Part shown: positions 23,170-35,400 of the stretch, in pieces
Numbering within the stretch: the first letter of the stretch is position 1
Layout of the letters: every line of letters begins with the position of its first letter
Assembly (NCBI RefSeq): GCF_000003815.2
Contig: NC_049994.1
Coordinates: 5,333,670 to 5,397,669 of the forward strand
Direction: 5' to 3'
From: Branchiostoma floridae
Lineage: Eukaryota; Chordata; Leptocardii; Amphioxiformes; Branchiostomatidae
DNA: 64,000 nucleotides
Made by a program: the position numbers and the translations under genes
The notes under the pieces: model-generated
Database searches by the model: none
Told to the model about the DNA's origin: nothing
Seen by the model: only the letters and a program-made list of their open reading frames with translations

Positions 23170-26100
23170 ATGGACATTGTTGAGAGAATCCGTGAGTCCG
23201 TCAACAAGAGTCGGGAGTCCATCGACGGTAGTCGGGAGACCATCGGAAGTAATCGGGAGTCCATCGGGAGTAATCGGGAGACGCGAGAGCCCGGAAGGCG
23301 GGAATCTGTCGGCGGAAAGCGGGAATCTGTCGGCGGCGGGAGGCGGGAATCTGTCGGTGGCGGGAGGCGGGAATCTGTCGGCGGGAGGCGGGAATCTGTC
23401 GGCGGGAGGCGGGAATCTCTCGGCGGGAGGAGGGAATCTCTCGGCGGGAGGAGGGAATCTCTCGGCGGGAGGAGGGAATCTCTCGGCGGGAGGAGGGAAT
23501 CTAACGCCGGGAGACAACAGCCCATGAGCCGGCAACGACGACAATCTATACAGCTCGCGCAAGATGAAGTTGCTCATGAGCTTCTTCGTCTGAGAACGCG
23601 TGTGTGGCATGGTCACCGACGCAAAACACAGGCGTTAATTCGAGAGGTAAGTCCGGTAAAATGAGTACCGCTAGTTCACCTTTATTCGCTGGGTAACCTA
23701 TAAAACGATTGTCTGAAAAAGGCAGGACATTTAAGGTGGTATCTCACTGCACTTGCGTCTAGCTTGCGTCACTGTGGGGTTTGAAAAATAATCGACGAAT
23801 TTCAGAAATACAGAACGAATTTTCGTATTTTGTCGTCTTCTAAGTCATACTGTTACTATTACTCAATATCTAAGTAATAAAAAAAAATCGGAGAAAATAA
23901 CAAAACAGTGACGCAGTGAACGAACCCCGCAGTGACACAAGCTTGACGCAAGTGCAGTGAGATACCACCTTGAGCAATATCAAGTCGACGGAAGGTGGTT
24001 TCAAGTTGCAATATCTTCAAAATAGTGCAATTTAAAACTACCATCCGTCGAATTGATATCCCCAAATGTCCTGCTTTAAAACAAACCTAATATAGGTTGC
24101 CGACGGATAAAGGTGACCCAGCGTTGCAGAAACGCTTCCTGTAACGCTAGTTCACCTTTATCCGCTGGGTAACCTATATCCACTGCATTACGGGATATCA
24201 AGTAGAAGGACGGGGGTCTCAAATTGCAATTTTTTTAAAATTTTGCATTTTGAAACCACCTTCCATCGACTTGATATCCCTGCACGCCCTGTGATACATA
24301 CAGCGGATACAGGTTACCCCCCGGATAAAGGTGAACTAGCGTTAGAGAGTTAGATAATCGACGAAGAGTTAGCAGATGATTCGCATTATTTATCTATGTA
24401 TCTGGGTTGATTTTTGACCTCCCCTACCAAGATTTAAGAGTTATACAGCCACAGGATACTGTAAATGTATTAAAGTTCGCGGGGATTTAATTTCGCGGTA
24501 GCGGGAAAAAGGACTTTTCGCGGTGGATTTAAGTTCGCGGTAACACCATAGACTGCAATCTAATATCATTATAGAATAATAATCGCGGTGGTTATGAAGT
24601 GGTCACCGCGAAAACCGCGAACATTAATCCACCGCGAACATTTCTGCATTAGCAGTATTCCATTTTCAAGAAAATTAGCCAAATAATATTCTTTGTGACG
24701 TAAACCATCAGCTACAGTTTCTTGAGAAGGTAGAATTATGGCTCTACAAAATTTTAAGTTAAAGATGTAGCCAGCATCTAACGATATTTTATATTTGTAC
24801 TGTTGCAGGAGACGCCATCTCCAGTGAAAGAAGTCCAAAGCGTAAGTTATGGCTTATTAGCCTGGAATCCAGCCGTGTTGTGCTTTAGTCGCTCCCAAGA
24901 GGTACGCTTCCTGCCAACACTGTGTTGGCAGGAAGCAGAGCGACCAAAACACAACGCTGGATTCCAGGCTAATGACGGGATACAATGTGGTCAAATATCC
25001 GTCCTTTCCTAGATCTACCATAGAGTAGAATTCGTTACCATCCAGTATGCGTTTTACAGTTGGAGAATCCTGATTAGATAGCTTTAAAGAACATTCGCAG
25101 TACTAGTTAGATGTACAAAGGTTGGGTGTGACAAGTCGCTCAGTGTAATACGAGGGGCGTTCAATAAGTAATAACTCTGACTCGTAGCTCTGGACACCGT
25201 TTTTGTAGGACACCCCAGGTCGGTCCTCCAACAGATGCCTCATCAATGGCAGAATAGGGACGACCCGGTCTGGGAGCTGTTCCCACAGACTTCCGGCCAT
25301 GTTTGAATTCAGGATGCCAGCGTTTTACAAGGTCATATGATGGGGCATCATCACCATAAGTTTCTTTCATTTCATCAAAAGTCTCCTTTGGTGTGCGTCC
25401 TTTCAAATACAAAAACCGGATCACTGCGCGACGCTCAACTGGCTACATTTCACACCTGGTCCATTTCACACCTAACTCAATTTAAACACCAGTAAATCAG
25501 AAACCACAATTAGTTCAGAGCTGTTTTTTGCAACATAAACTATAGAGATATGATTCATTACACATGCAAAATTTCATCTAGATTAGACAACTAGAAAAGG
25601 GTCAGAGTCATTACTTCTTGAACGCCCCTCGTATAACCAGCTGCTGCATCGTATGCTGGCGAAACTGGTGCGTTACGCCGAAGGGCATGAAGTTATAACG
25701 ACTAGATAGATACAGACAGAAAAAGGATACATGTAAAGAAATGTAGTAGAATCATTCTAAAACATTCTAAATTGCGGTTCAGAGGATATTTCAGAATCTT
25801 GCAAATAGTTGACATTTTATCCACAAACATTCAATCCAAAAGAATATAATCTACAATCTTGCTGATTTTTGTTTTGCAGATGATAGAAAAGTCTGAAAAA
25901 TATACATCTTCAATCTTGTTGATCGTTGTTTTGCAGATGGTAGAAAAGTTTGCCATGGCTGCGCGTGTAGTGCGCAGACTCTGCCAGGTGGCCATGTGCA
26001 TGAAGAAGTACGCAGAGGACCATCTTGGCAAAGTAAGACAACAGTCTTCTTGTCCACAAACTGGAGAAAACTTAGAAATGTTCTTCACAGTACATCTATG

Positions 26101-26360
26101 CAGAATATCATTAAGTACTAGTACTCAAATTAGTTTCTTATAGTGTTTATGTATAACCCGGAACAGTAAAATGTTACAAGTTTTGTTCGAGAGAAAGAAC
26201 CTACTGAACCGGGGCGGGGGCCGATACAGGTTTGGAGGAACTATGTGAGGTCACGTAATGGCCCACGTATTTCCTAAGATGGCCGAAGACTAATTACCAC
26301 TTTAAATAAGTCACAAATCACGCAAAAGCATTCACCTTTTTGCCTCCATGAAGCGCGCGC

Positions 26361-26426
<66 letters not shown>

Positions 26427-29400
26427 TCACAATGAATTTAGAACCTCTGGATGGATTGTAACGATATTTGGTGTGTGGGTAGGTGTTTAGAAAACAAAGT
26501 AGTTCAAGGTTGATTTTGGGTCCCCTGGTGTGTGACCTGGGTACTGTAGCAGAACTTCGATTTTTTGTAAGTTTTGACCTGAACATGCTGGCAGATAGCT
26601 TGTAACTGACAAAAAAATGGTATGTAGACTTGGGCTCCCTAGCGGTTTGCTCTGGAACTGCAGAGACAATTTTGGACTTAATTTGCATACTTAATGAGGA
26701 AAATCTATGTTTTTCCTATAGGTGTTCGAGGGACTGTCTAAGCCCCAGCGCTCACCCCTGAAGGAACAGGGAGGCGTTTTCTCATTTGATGCTACCTTCT
26801 TCAAGACAGACTTTGAGGTAGGAGCTTCAGCCATACACTGATGCGTGTGACTAATTGTTTTACTCTGTGGCAATTTTGTAGGTGTATCAATGGGCTTGCA
26901 CATGCATGTATCAGCTTGCGAATTATAACAAGATTGCAGTTAAAAAAACAACCGTGGCGACGTGCGGGGTTGAGGAATACCCCTGTCACATTATCCCACG
27001 ATCTTCGGGCGTATCGATGGGAGATCGGTCATATTTATGATCGACCGAGGATTGCCTGTATTTTTACCTGTCCCTATCACACATAAGCCATACTTTGTAC
27101 CTTAACGGCCTTCTAGAATTGTTGTGCAATCGTCGTCCGATTGATTTTCGCCAAATGTGACAGGGGTAGAAGATAAATGGGGAAGAGTGACGGTAACGAC
27201 TGAGTCTTTAGTAATACGTAGTCGACGTTGTCTATGATTATGTTCCCATGATTTGTCATTTTATGAAATTGATGGACCAGCAAATGACGATTGGTTGAAA
27301 GAACGCATAAATGAATGACGAATAAATGAATATTTCCCTATGATGTAGTGTCCAACGTAATAGAGTAATATATACAAACACTACAAGCGTAAACTAGACG
27401 TCTAGCTGGTCCATTAATTTCATAAAATGAAAAACGTCTACGTACTTGAGTACAAGCCTGGCGTGTTCCTAAAATTCTATCTTTGAGTAGACCAGGGTGT
27501 AGGGCCGAGTTGATCAGAGAGTTTAAGTTTGGGCCGAGTTGACTGAGCCGAGTTGGTAAAATGGCCGACTCGTCTTGATTCCTTTTCCTCAGCACCTTTT
27601 CCCAGACTCGGCCAAGAAGGTAGCAGAGAAACTCCCGTACGAGAGAACACCGGCGGACCTCAGGCTGATGGTGGCTGTACTGCGCAGTCTCAGTAGCTTC
27701 AGGAAGTACCCAAGAAACATTCAGGATATGCTCTCTAGAGTTGTGAGATACCAGAGGTATGGAATTCTACTTTATCCTAATGTTTGAAGAATGGGCATGG
27801 TGAATGTACATTCGACATATAGCTTTATGTCACAATTTCAAGACTTTATATTCGTGCACAAAATAAAGCGCTCACCAACAAGCTTTCGATCAGTCCTCTG
27901 GTCCTTCTCAAGTAGAAATGACCCAACACCTAAGTCACACATCCGGAAGAGTGGCGTCAGCAAAGGGTCAAAGGCGCTTGGCAGTCGGTATCGGCCCCCG
28001 TCTCGGTTGAGGGAAGGTTGGTGGGCTCTGATGTAAATGGCATAACGCTTTTATCTCTTTTGACATACACTAGTCCAGGTGTTCACCACAAATTCTAGCT
28101 TCTGTTTGCTTATTGCTTTCCGCAGACAGGTAGTCTGCTAACCATACAATCGGCCGAGCTGTTTATACGTGAAGATATACACGTGTAATCCCCACAACTA
28201 TTGTCTGTGCTTCTTGTGTAGTTTGGTGTCTTGTTATATCATACTTTTCGTTCCCTAAAGCTGCCCAGTCGGGCCCCGGTTTGGAAATGTGACGCCGGCC
28301 CGTCGAGAATGGTTAACAGGCTACCGGAGATAGGATGGGATATTTAGATCTGACTGGTCCCCTTTTTTTCTAGTTTGGGGATGAACCGAGTGGTGATTAA
28401 GAAGGGCCATCCCGGCACGGCGTTCTACATGGTGTTCTCAGGACGGGTGGGCGTGGTCACCACAGACGACCCGGACGAGCTGATGCAACGGGCCAGCATG
28501 GTGGTGCTCAGGAAGGGCGACATTTTTGGGGTAGGTGTAGATACAGTCAAACCTGATTGATAGGATTTTCATCAAGCAGTGACTACTTTTTAAAGGTAAA
28601 CACAACGTACCTCCAAATTTTCGATGGCTATCAGTCCATCTTGTTCGCGAAGTGACTCGGTTCTCGCGAGAGCTAGGTCGAGACTTGAGTGAATCTTCTG
28701 CCCCTCAACCTGCCTCCTTGCGGAGTAGGGGTAAGTAGGACTTGGGTAGCTCCCAGCCATCATTGCGGTTCAGCTATTATCCACGCAAGTCTCGACCTAG
28801 TTCTCACAACTCTCGCGAGAACTGGGTCACTCCGTGATCAAGATGGTTTGGTAGCCATCGAAAATTTGGAGGTACGTGTGTTTACCTTTAAAAAGTAGTC
28901 ACTGGTTGCTGAAAAGCCTATTAACTGTGTACATACGTGAATAATGAATCTCTTCAACGACAGTCAAACCTGCAATTAGCGGCCACCTTTGCATAGCCAT
29001 CACCTGGCCATTGCGGTCACTTTTTGTCATTAAGAAAGCGGTCACCTGTCTAACGCGGCCACGGCCACACAATTTCCGTTCCCGTGGATACAGAAACACT
29101 GCATATTGCGGCCATACAGCGGCCGCATGCCACCCTGAGCCGAGCTTTAAATCGTAGTTTGCGAGAATTTGGCGTTCCCGACAGGTAGTGGTCTGGTAGC
29201 GTGTCTTGAACGTTATAGCTCGTATGCTATAACGTAGCTGGTGTGTTACGCCGAACGGCGGTTATACCGGCTATATAGATACAGATACAGATACAGTATG
29301 TGAAGGATGCTTCTTTTTGGCAACAGTGGACAGTCGCAGTTCTCTTTAGACTACACGGTAGCGTGCATGTATACGTGTTGCCACCCATTAACTACCCTGG

Positions 29401-32400
29401 GAAACCAAACTCAAAGAGGCGGCGCAAACGAGAGTTACCGATCCCCGCCTGTCTCACGCGCGCCCGCAACTATACCCCCGCCCACTACCAGCTGGTCCCA
29501 CTACGCCGGTCCCCAACTATCGCTTGCTTCTCCTTGAGAGGCAAGCGATAGTTGAGGCCAGCTGGATCGTCTGGCGGGCGGGTGTTGGGAAAGCGGGTGT
29601 TCCTGGAGCGCGTGTGGCGGGGATCGGTAAACCTTGCGCGCGGCTCTCAGGAGTCTGCGTTCTCCCAGGGTACCAATTGACCACCACCACCACCCTCCAC
29701 CCCCAGGAGATGGCTATGATCACAGGAGCCTCGCGGAACGCCACCGTGCAGACCCTGGAGCAGACAGAACTGGTGGTGGTGGACAGCTACAACCTGCGGG
29801 ACAGTGACATGCATGCCCTCCTCAAGCGGGACTTCAAGGCCAAATACGACTTTCTCAGGTTGGTACGACCAAGATACACCCGTGAAGAAGGAGTTTCACG
29901 ATCCCAAGTATTCATGCGCGGCGAAAATTTCATTTGTGGGTACTATGTCGGAGGTTAAGGCCACGAAAGTCTGGAAAATGTCCAGACTATGCATGGTGTA
30001 CAAAATGACCAATAAACTGGTGGACGTACACCAGCTCATAAACGAACTAGAAAAAGTCATACCAGAGTCACCAACCTAGGATTGATGTGTTCAAAAATTC
30101 GTATTTTCGAAAATGTGAACTATCGTAGATTGGAATATGTTATCACCAAGCACAGTAGGGGCATCTTCTTTGGATAGTTTTAAATAACACTTGCAGATAG
30201 ATGTGCAAAAGTTAGGTGTGACAGGTCGTTCAGTGTAATATAACCAGCTGCTGCCGCGCCGCGTGCCTGCGAAGCTGGTGTGTTACGTCGAAGGGCGGTT
30301 ATACCGGCTATATAGATATAGATACAGATACAGATACAGAAACATGTAACCAAGAGATGCAGAACTAGCTATAGTCAGCATTTCCCTGAGGAAGGTGTCA
30401 GAGGGTCTGCCGAAACGTTAGCAGATTTGGAATTGGTTATGTACCACAAGGCCAGGAAATACAAATGCCTAATACAAATGTATCAATAACGTACCCATAC
30501 AAAGTGCACTGTGATAGGACAATCAGTAAGATCCTCAAACAATCCTAATAGTCAAATGAAGACACTTGTTAGGCCCCTGTATTTAATGCTTAGCGTTTCT
30601 AAATGTGATCTTCTTGTTTGCGCACAGAAAACTCGATCTGTTCTCTCCGTGGGGAGACGAGCCTATGGAGAAGTTAGCCTCGCTATCTAAAACGGAGACG
30701 ATGCCGCATGGTAACGTGGTGGTCACCGACATGGGAGAGGAGCCCATCATAGTCTTCATTACTAAGGTTTTTGCATCTTACTTTTGTCCAATGGCTGTTG
30801 TTGTCAAAGCGAGAATAAGGTAGTTAAGACAAATGGTTCGTGATTGGCCAACGACAACCACCCAATCAGGCTGCTTGCTGTCGCAATCACGAAATAGTAA
30901 TGTACAGCATTGAAATGAGAAACCACATCTAACTGCACCTCACGGAACCATGTGACCCATATAGATATGTGTAAACGGCTTGTGCCATGTTGCGAAACGA
31001 CTTGTGCCACGAGGCGAAACGACTTGTAAGCTTTAAGGCGAAACGACTTGTAATCGAAAAGTACCATTGTACACAATACATTTTCAGCTTTCTACCATAC
31101 ATAAAGGTGGGTCAAAAGGAATCTTTGCTGGTTGCGAATACACCCGATATTTATTTTATTCATATACGCGTCGTTTTATATGAATGAAATACTGAGCCTT
31201 TTGTGGCACTTACCCACAGGGTCACTGTGATGTCATAAAACTAGTCGACATCTCCCAAGCGACGATGGACATGGAAGACGGAGGATCAAATATGTCCGAG
31301 AGATTTTCCTCACACCTGTCAGCAAAAACACTGTCATCCCATCATCACATCTTACCGCCTATCACACAAGAGACTGTTTCTGACCAACACTTGGGTAGTT
31401 CGGTGGAGAATGTTGTCGGTGAGAAGAAAGAAGAGGTTCATCGCGCGAGGAGCAAAAGTGTTGATGTTAGGGTGAGGTTTACCGATCCAAGGAGAACAAT
31501 AGAGCCAAAACAACTCCTGTCGTTCAGTGACATCCCCATGCCTGCTGAAATCGCGAAAATCGAAAGGTATATATGAAATACGTTGATGAAAGTTATATCA
31601 GAGCTCGGCGGTACTGAAACGCCGACTAGTAATCCATGATTGTAGTGCAGCCATAAACCTGTCTAGGCTATAGCATTGGCTAAGATTCGATATAGGTTAG
31701 ACATCCAGGTAATAAGATACGCCAAAAAGCAGGAAATCAAGCAACTGGGTATGGTTTTGGAAACGGTCAGGCGTTTCGGATAGCATCCACTATCTTTCGT
31801 CAGTGACACTGAAGTGATCTTGGAGAAACTGGTCTTTTATACCCTATCTATGAATGCAAAATAACTGAAGACAATTTTGAATGTCCAATAGAAAACAAGG
31901 TAAAGTCAAGCTTTGATTCCACTGGGAAACAAAGGTAAGCCAAAGCTAGCTAAGACAAGTTTGATGCAAACGTTTGGCTGTTTCCAAAATCATATCCAGT
32001 TGCTTGAGTAACTGCTTTATGGCGTATATATGAAATATTATCCTTCCAAATCTCCAAGCAGATCCACTGACCCAAACAATATTCAGTAACGACAGTTGTT
32101 TGCCCATGGATACTGTCCTGACACCGAGGATCTGCTTGGAGATTACATCATCTATGCATTCTCAGTATACGTCACCTTCCAGAAGTAAGACGTTAGAAAT
32201 AGGTCAAAGGTCATTAAAAGTTGGTACCAGCCCCCGTCTTATGCCTAGGTCCCATTTTCCAACCCGGGGCCCGGCCGGGAAGCTTTTGGAGACGGAAAAT
32301 ATAATAAGAAAGGCAACACAACACACAGAAGGTGAAAGAAAATAATCAGGATCATGTGTATATTCATGGGTAAACACTTTTCACCTTCTATGCTTTTTTC

Positions 32401-35400
32401 TATACACTTTTTGGACCCGAAAGCTAGGACCCGCTTTGGAAATGTGAGCGTAGCATACTTTGGTGAGTCCTATTTCTTGCGTTTGAACAAAGTTTAATCC
32501 TTTATCACAATGTTATCTATGACTCTAATGCTAATATAGCATCACGTTAGTGTTAGGGTACCGATATCCGCCTTCTCTGGTGTTTCAGTGGTGATCATAT
32601 AGACGAGCGTTCCCGCGCCCGAGCAAAAAAGAAGTACACAGGGCGTATCAGCCACTGCGCCCAGCGGGTCGGCACCTTTATGACTCTGGGTAAACTTGGA
32701 CCTGGGAAAGCTTTTGTAAGTATTCAAAAGAGAAATTAATTCCGTCCTAGATCTCCGTAAATACTCTTGTTGGTAATTACTCATATAGTAAAGTTCTTGT
32801 GAACACAACCAGGGTAATACTCAAATCTAACATTTCCATGTCTTTCCCGTCAGAGACTTGGGGGGGATATACAATCTGAGTCATGTTTGGGACGGCATTC
32901 TTGCTGCTGCAGCGCCACCTACATCGGCTATAAGTAGCAGTGAGAAGCAGATCCAGCCATTCTAACCCTGATGATGGTGTCTGACAGACATCGAAACGTT
33001 GGATCAAGGAGGTTCCTTGGTTCAATGTATTACGTACAACTATACAGAGTCTATATAGTATGAAAATTCCGTTTTGATGCAAAAGACCAAAACCTGATCG
33101 TTCGTACTCTTTTTCGGAATGACTAACGCTTTTCCCCGGGGGCACGCCGTATTTCTCCATCTACAGGGATTGGCCCATGTGTCCAAGGCCCCCATCCCGC
33201 CACACCTGAGCCTGGTGAGCCGGGGCGCCAGCATCCTGCATTTCACACTGCGGGACTTCAGGGCCGTGTCTGAGGGACAACCGGCTTTGCAGGGACTCCA
33301 CTCGGAAATGGTGGAAGTACGTATTTTAGGGACCAGACTTGGCTCTTCAGTCATGACTGTCTGAATCATTTTTTTTTGCAGTAAGGCCACACCAATTTAA
33401 TTTCTTGGTTCACGGATTTTTTCATAAAAAATATGGAGCGAGAGGGCGAAATAAAAATAAAAATAAAAATTGTAAAATGGTTGGGGTAAAGGTAACGACT
33501 AATCCAAAACATAAAGAAAAAAGTTTTCAGCTTGAAAAAAGTACAAAAACACATTTATTGTACAGTAACAGCACCTGTACCAACACTTTAAGGAGCTTAT
33601 AATATAAAGGCCAATTTGCTACACCAGAAAGTTGGTGAATGGTTTCATTAATGGTGAAAATTTGCTGAGTAGTGATTTTTATTTTTATTTTGTTTTCCAA
33701 AAAATAGGAGCGAGCGAATCCGTGAACCAAGAAATTAAATCGGTGTGGCCTAAGGCCATGATTTATTTGATTATATGGATGACATCTTCAGGGATCCCCA
33801 AAAACTAATGCGAGCGTGCAAAGAAGAAAGTTTGACCCCCCTGTTTGCCTTCATTATGTGATCTAAGTGGTTAGGAAGGTTGAACCATGAACTGAACACA
33901 CAGAATAGTAGTATAGTATTAACTGAAAGATAGATTCTTCATTTTTGTTCTTTCACATCTTCTTTAACCTTGAAAAATTCTATGAAATTAGTATACGTTT
34001 TCCTGTATTTGTTTTTGCAACACTCGGCATACATTGGCTTATTACCTCCATGAAATGTCATGGAATGGAGGTTATATTTTCTGTTATGTGTCTCTGTCTG
34101 TGTAGATAATTACTCAAGAACGGCTGGATGGATTGGTTTAATACTTGTTGTGTTGGTGGGGTGTGATGAAAGCTCGAATTCATGAGATTTTGGGAGCCGT
34201 ATTTGTCGTTATAATCGATGTAATAATATCAGAAATCACCCCTATATTTGAGATATATTGGTACAGGCATCGTGCTTTATGTGTTTGTTAATGGGCTTAG
34301 CTCAAAGCAGATGGTGAGGTGACAGCTGTTTGGGGAACCCCGAGTTTTTAAATATGATAATTAGTTTTATTTATGTCTGCTTAGGATATCATGGAGATGT
34401 GAAGCGTAAGTATAATTGTAAGAAGTTGAGGTACATTTAACGATAATGCTTAACAGGTATGGATGTCTCACTGTTATGTGTCTCTGTCTGTGTAGATGAT
34501 TACTCAAGAACGGCTGGATGGATTGGTTTAATACTTGTTGTGTTGGTGGGGTGTGAGGAAAGCTCGAATCGATGAGATTTGGGGAGCCGTATGTGTCGTT
34601 ATAATCGATGTAATAATATCAGAAATCACCCCTATATTTGAGATATATTGGTACAGGCATCGTGCTTTACGTGTTTGTTAATGGGCTTAGCTCCAAGCAG
34701 ATGGTGAGGTGACAGCTGTTTGGGGAACCCCAAGTTTTTTAAATATGATAATTAGTTTTATTTATGTCTGCTTAGGATATCATGGAGATGTGAAGCGTAA
34801 GTATAATTGTAAGAAGTTGAGGTACATTTAACGATAATGCTTAACAAGTATGGATGTCTCACTGTTATGTGTCTCTGTCTGTGTAGATGATTACTCAAGA
34901 ACGGCTGGATGGATTGGTTTCATACTTGTTGTGTTGGTGGGGTGTTATGAAAGCTCGAATCGATGAGATTTTGTGAGCCGTATTTGTCGTTATAATCGAT
35001 GTAATAATATCAGAAATCACCCCTATATTTGAGATATATTGGTACAGGCATCGTGCTTTATGTGTTTGTTAATGGGCTTAGCTCAAAGCAGATGGTGAGG
35101 TGACAGCTGTTTGGGGAACCCCGAGTTTTTTTAATATGATAATTAGTTTTATTTATGTCTGCTTAGGATATCATGGAGATGTGAAGCGTAAGTATAATTG
35201 TAAGAAGTTGAGGTACATTTAACGATAATGCTTAACAGGTATGGATGTCTCACATACTGTACTGCTGATTTGAGTGACATGGTGATTAAAATGCCATTAG
35301 GTCCTCTCATCTGGGTTGGGTGTTAGAAGTTTTATGGGCGATACAGATGTTCTGATTTTGTTAAGATAAGGGACAGTTGTTAGTTGTCTCTTTCGTAGCC

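Noticed and set aside
23040-23616. Three further open frames through the exon 1 minisatellite (Pro-Arg-Asp-Ser and Gly-Asn-Leu-Ser repeats)
   Set aside because: A 21-bp unit without stops is open in several frames. Only the R-R-E-S frame starts at a good ATG and splices in phase to exon 2.
26332-26688. 118-codon minus frame with Thr-His repeats
   Set aside because: Produced by the GT microsatellite and inside an intron.
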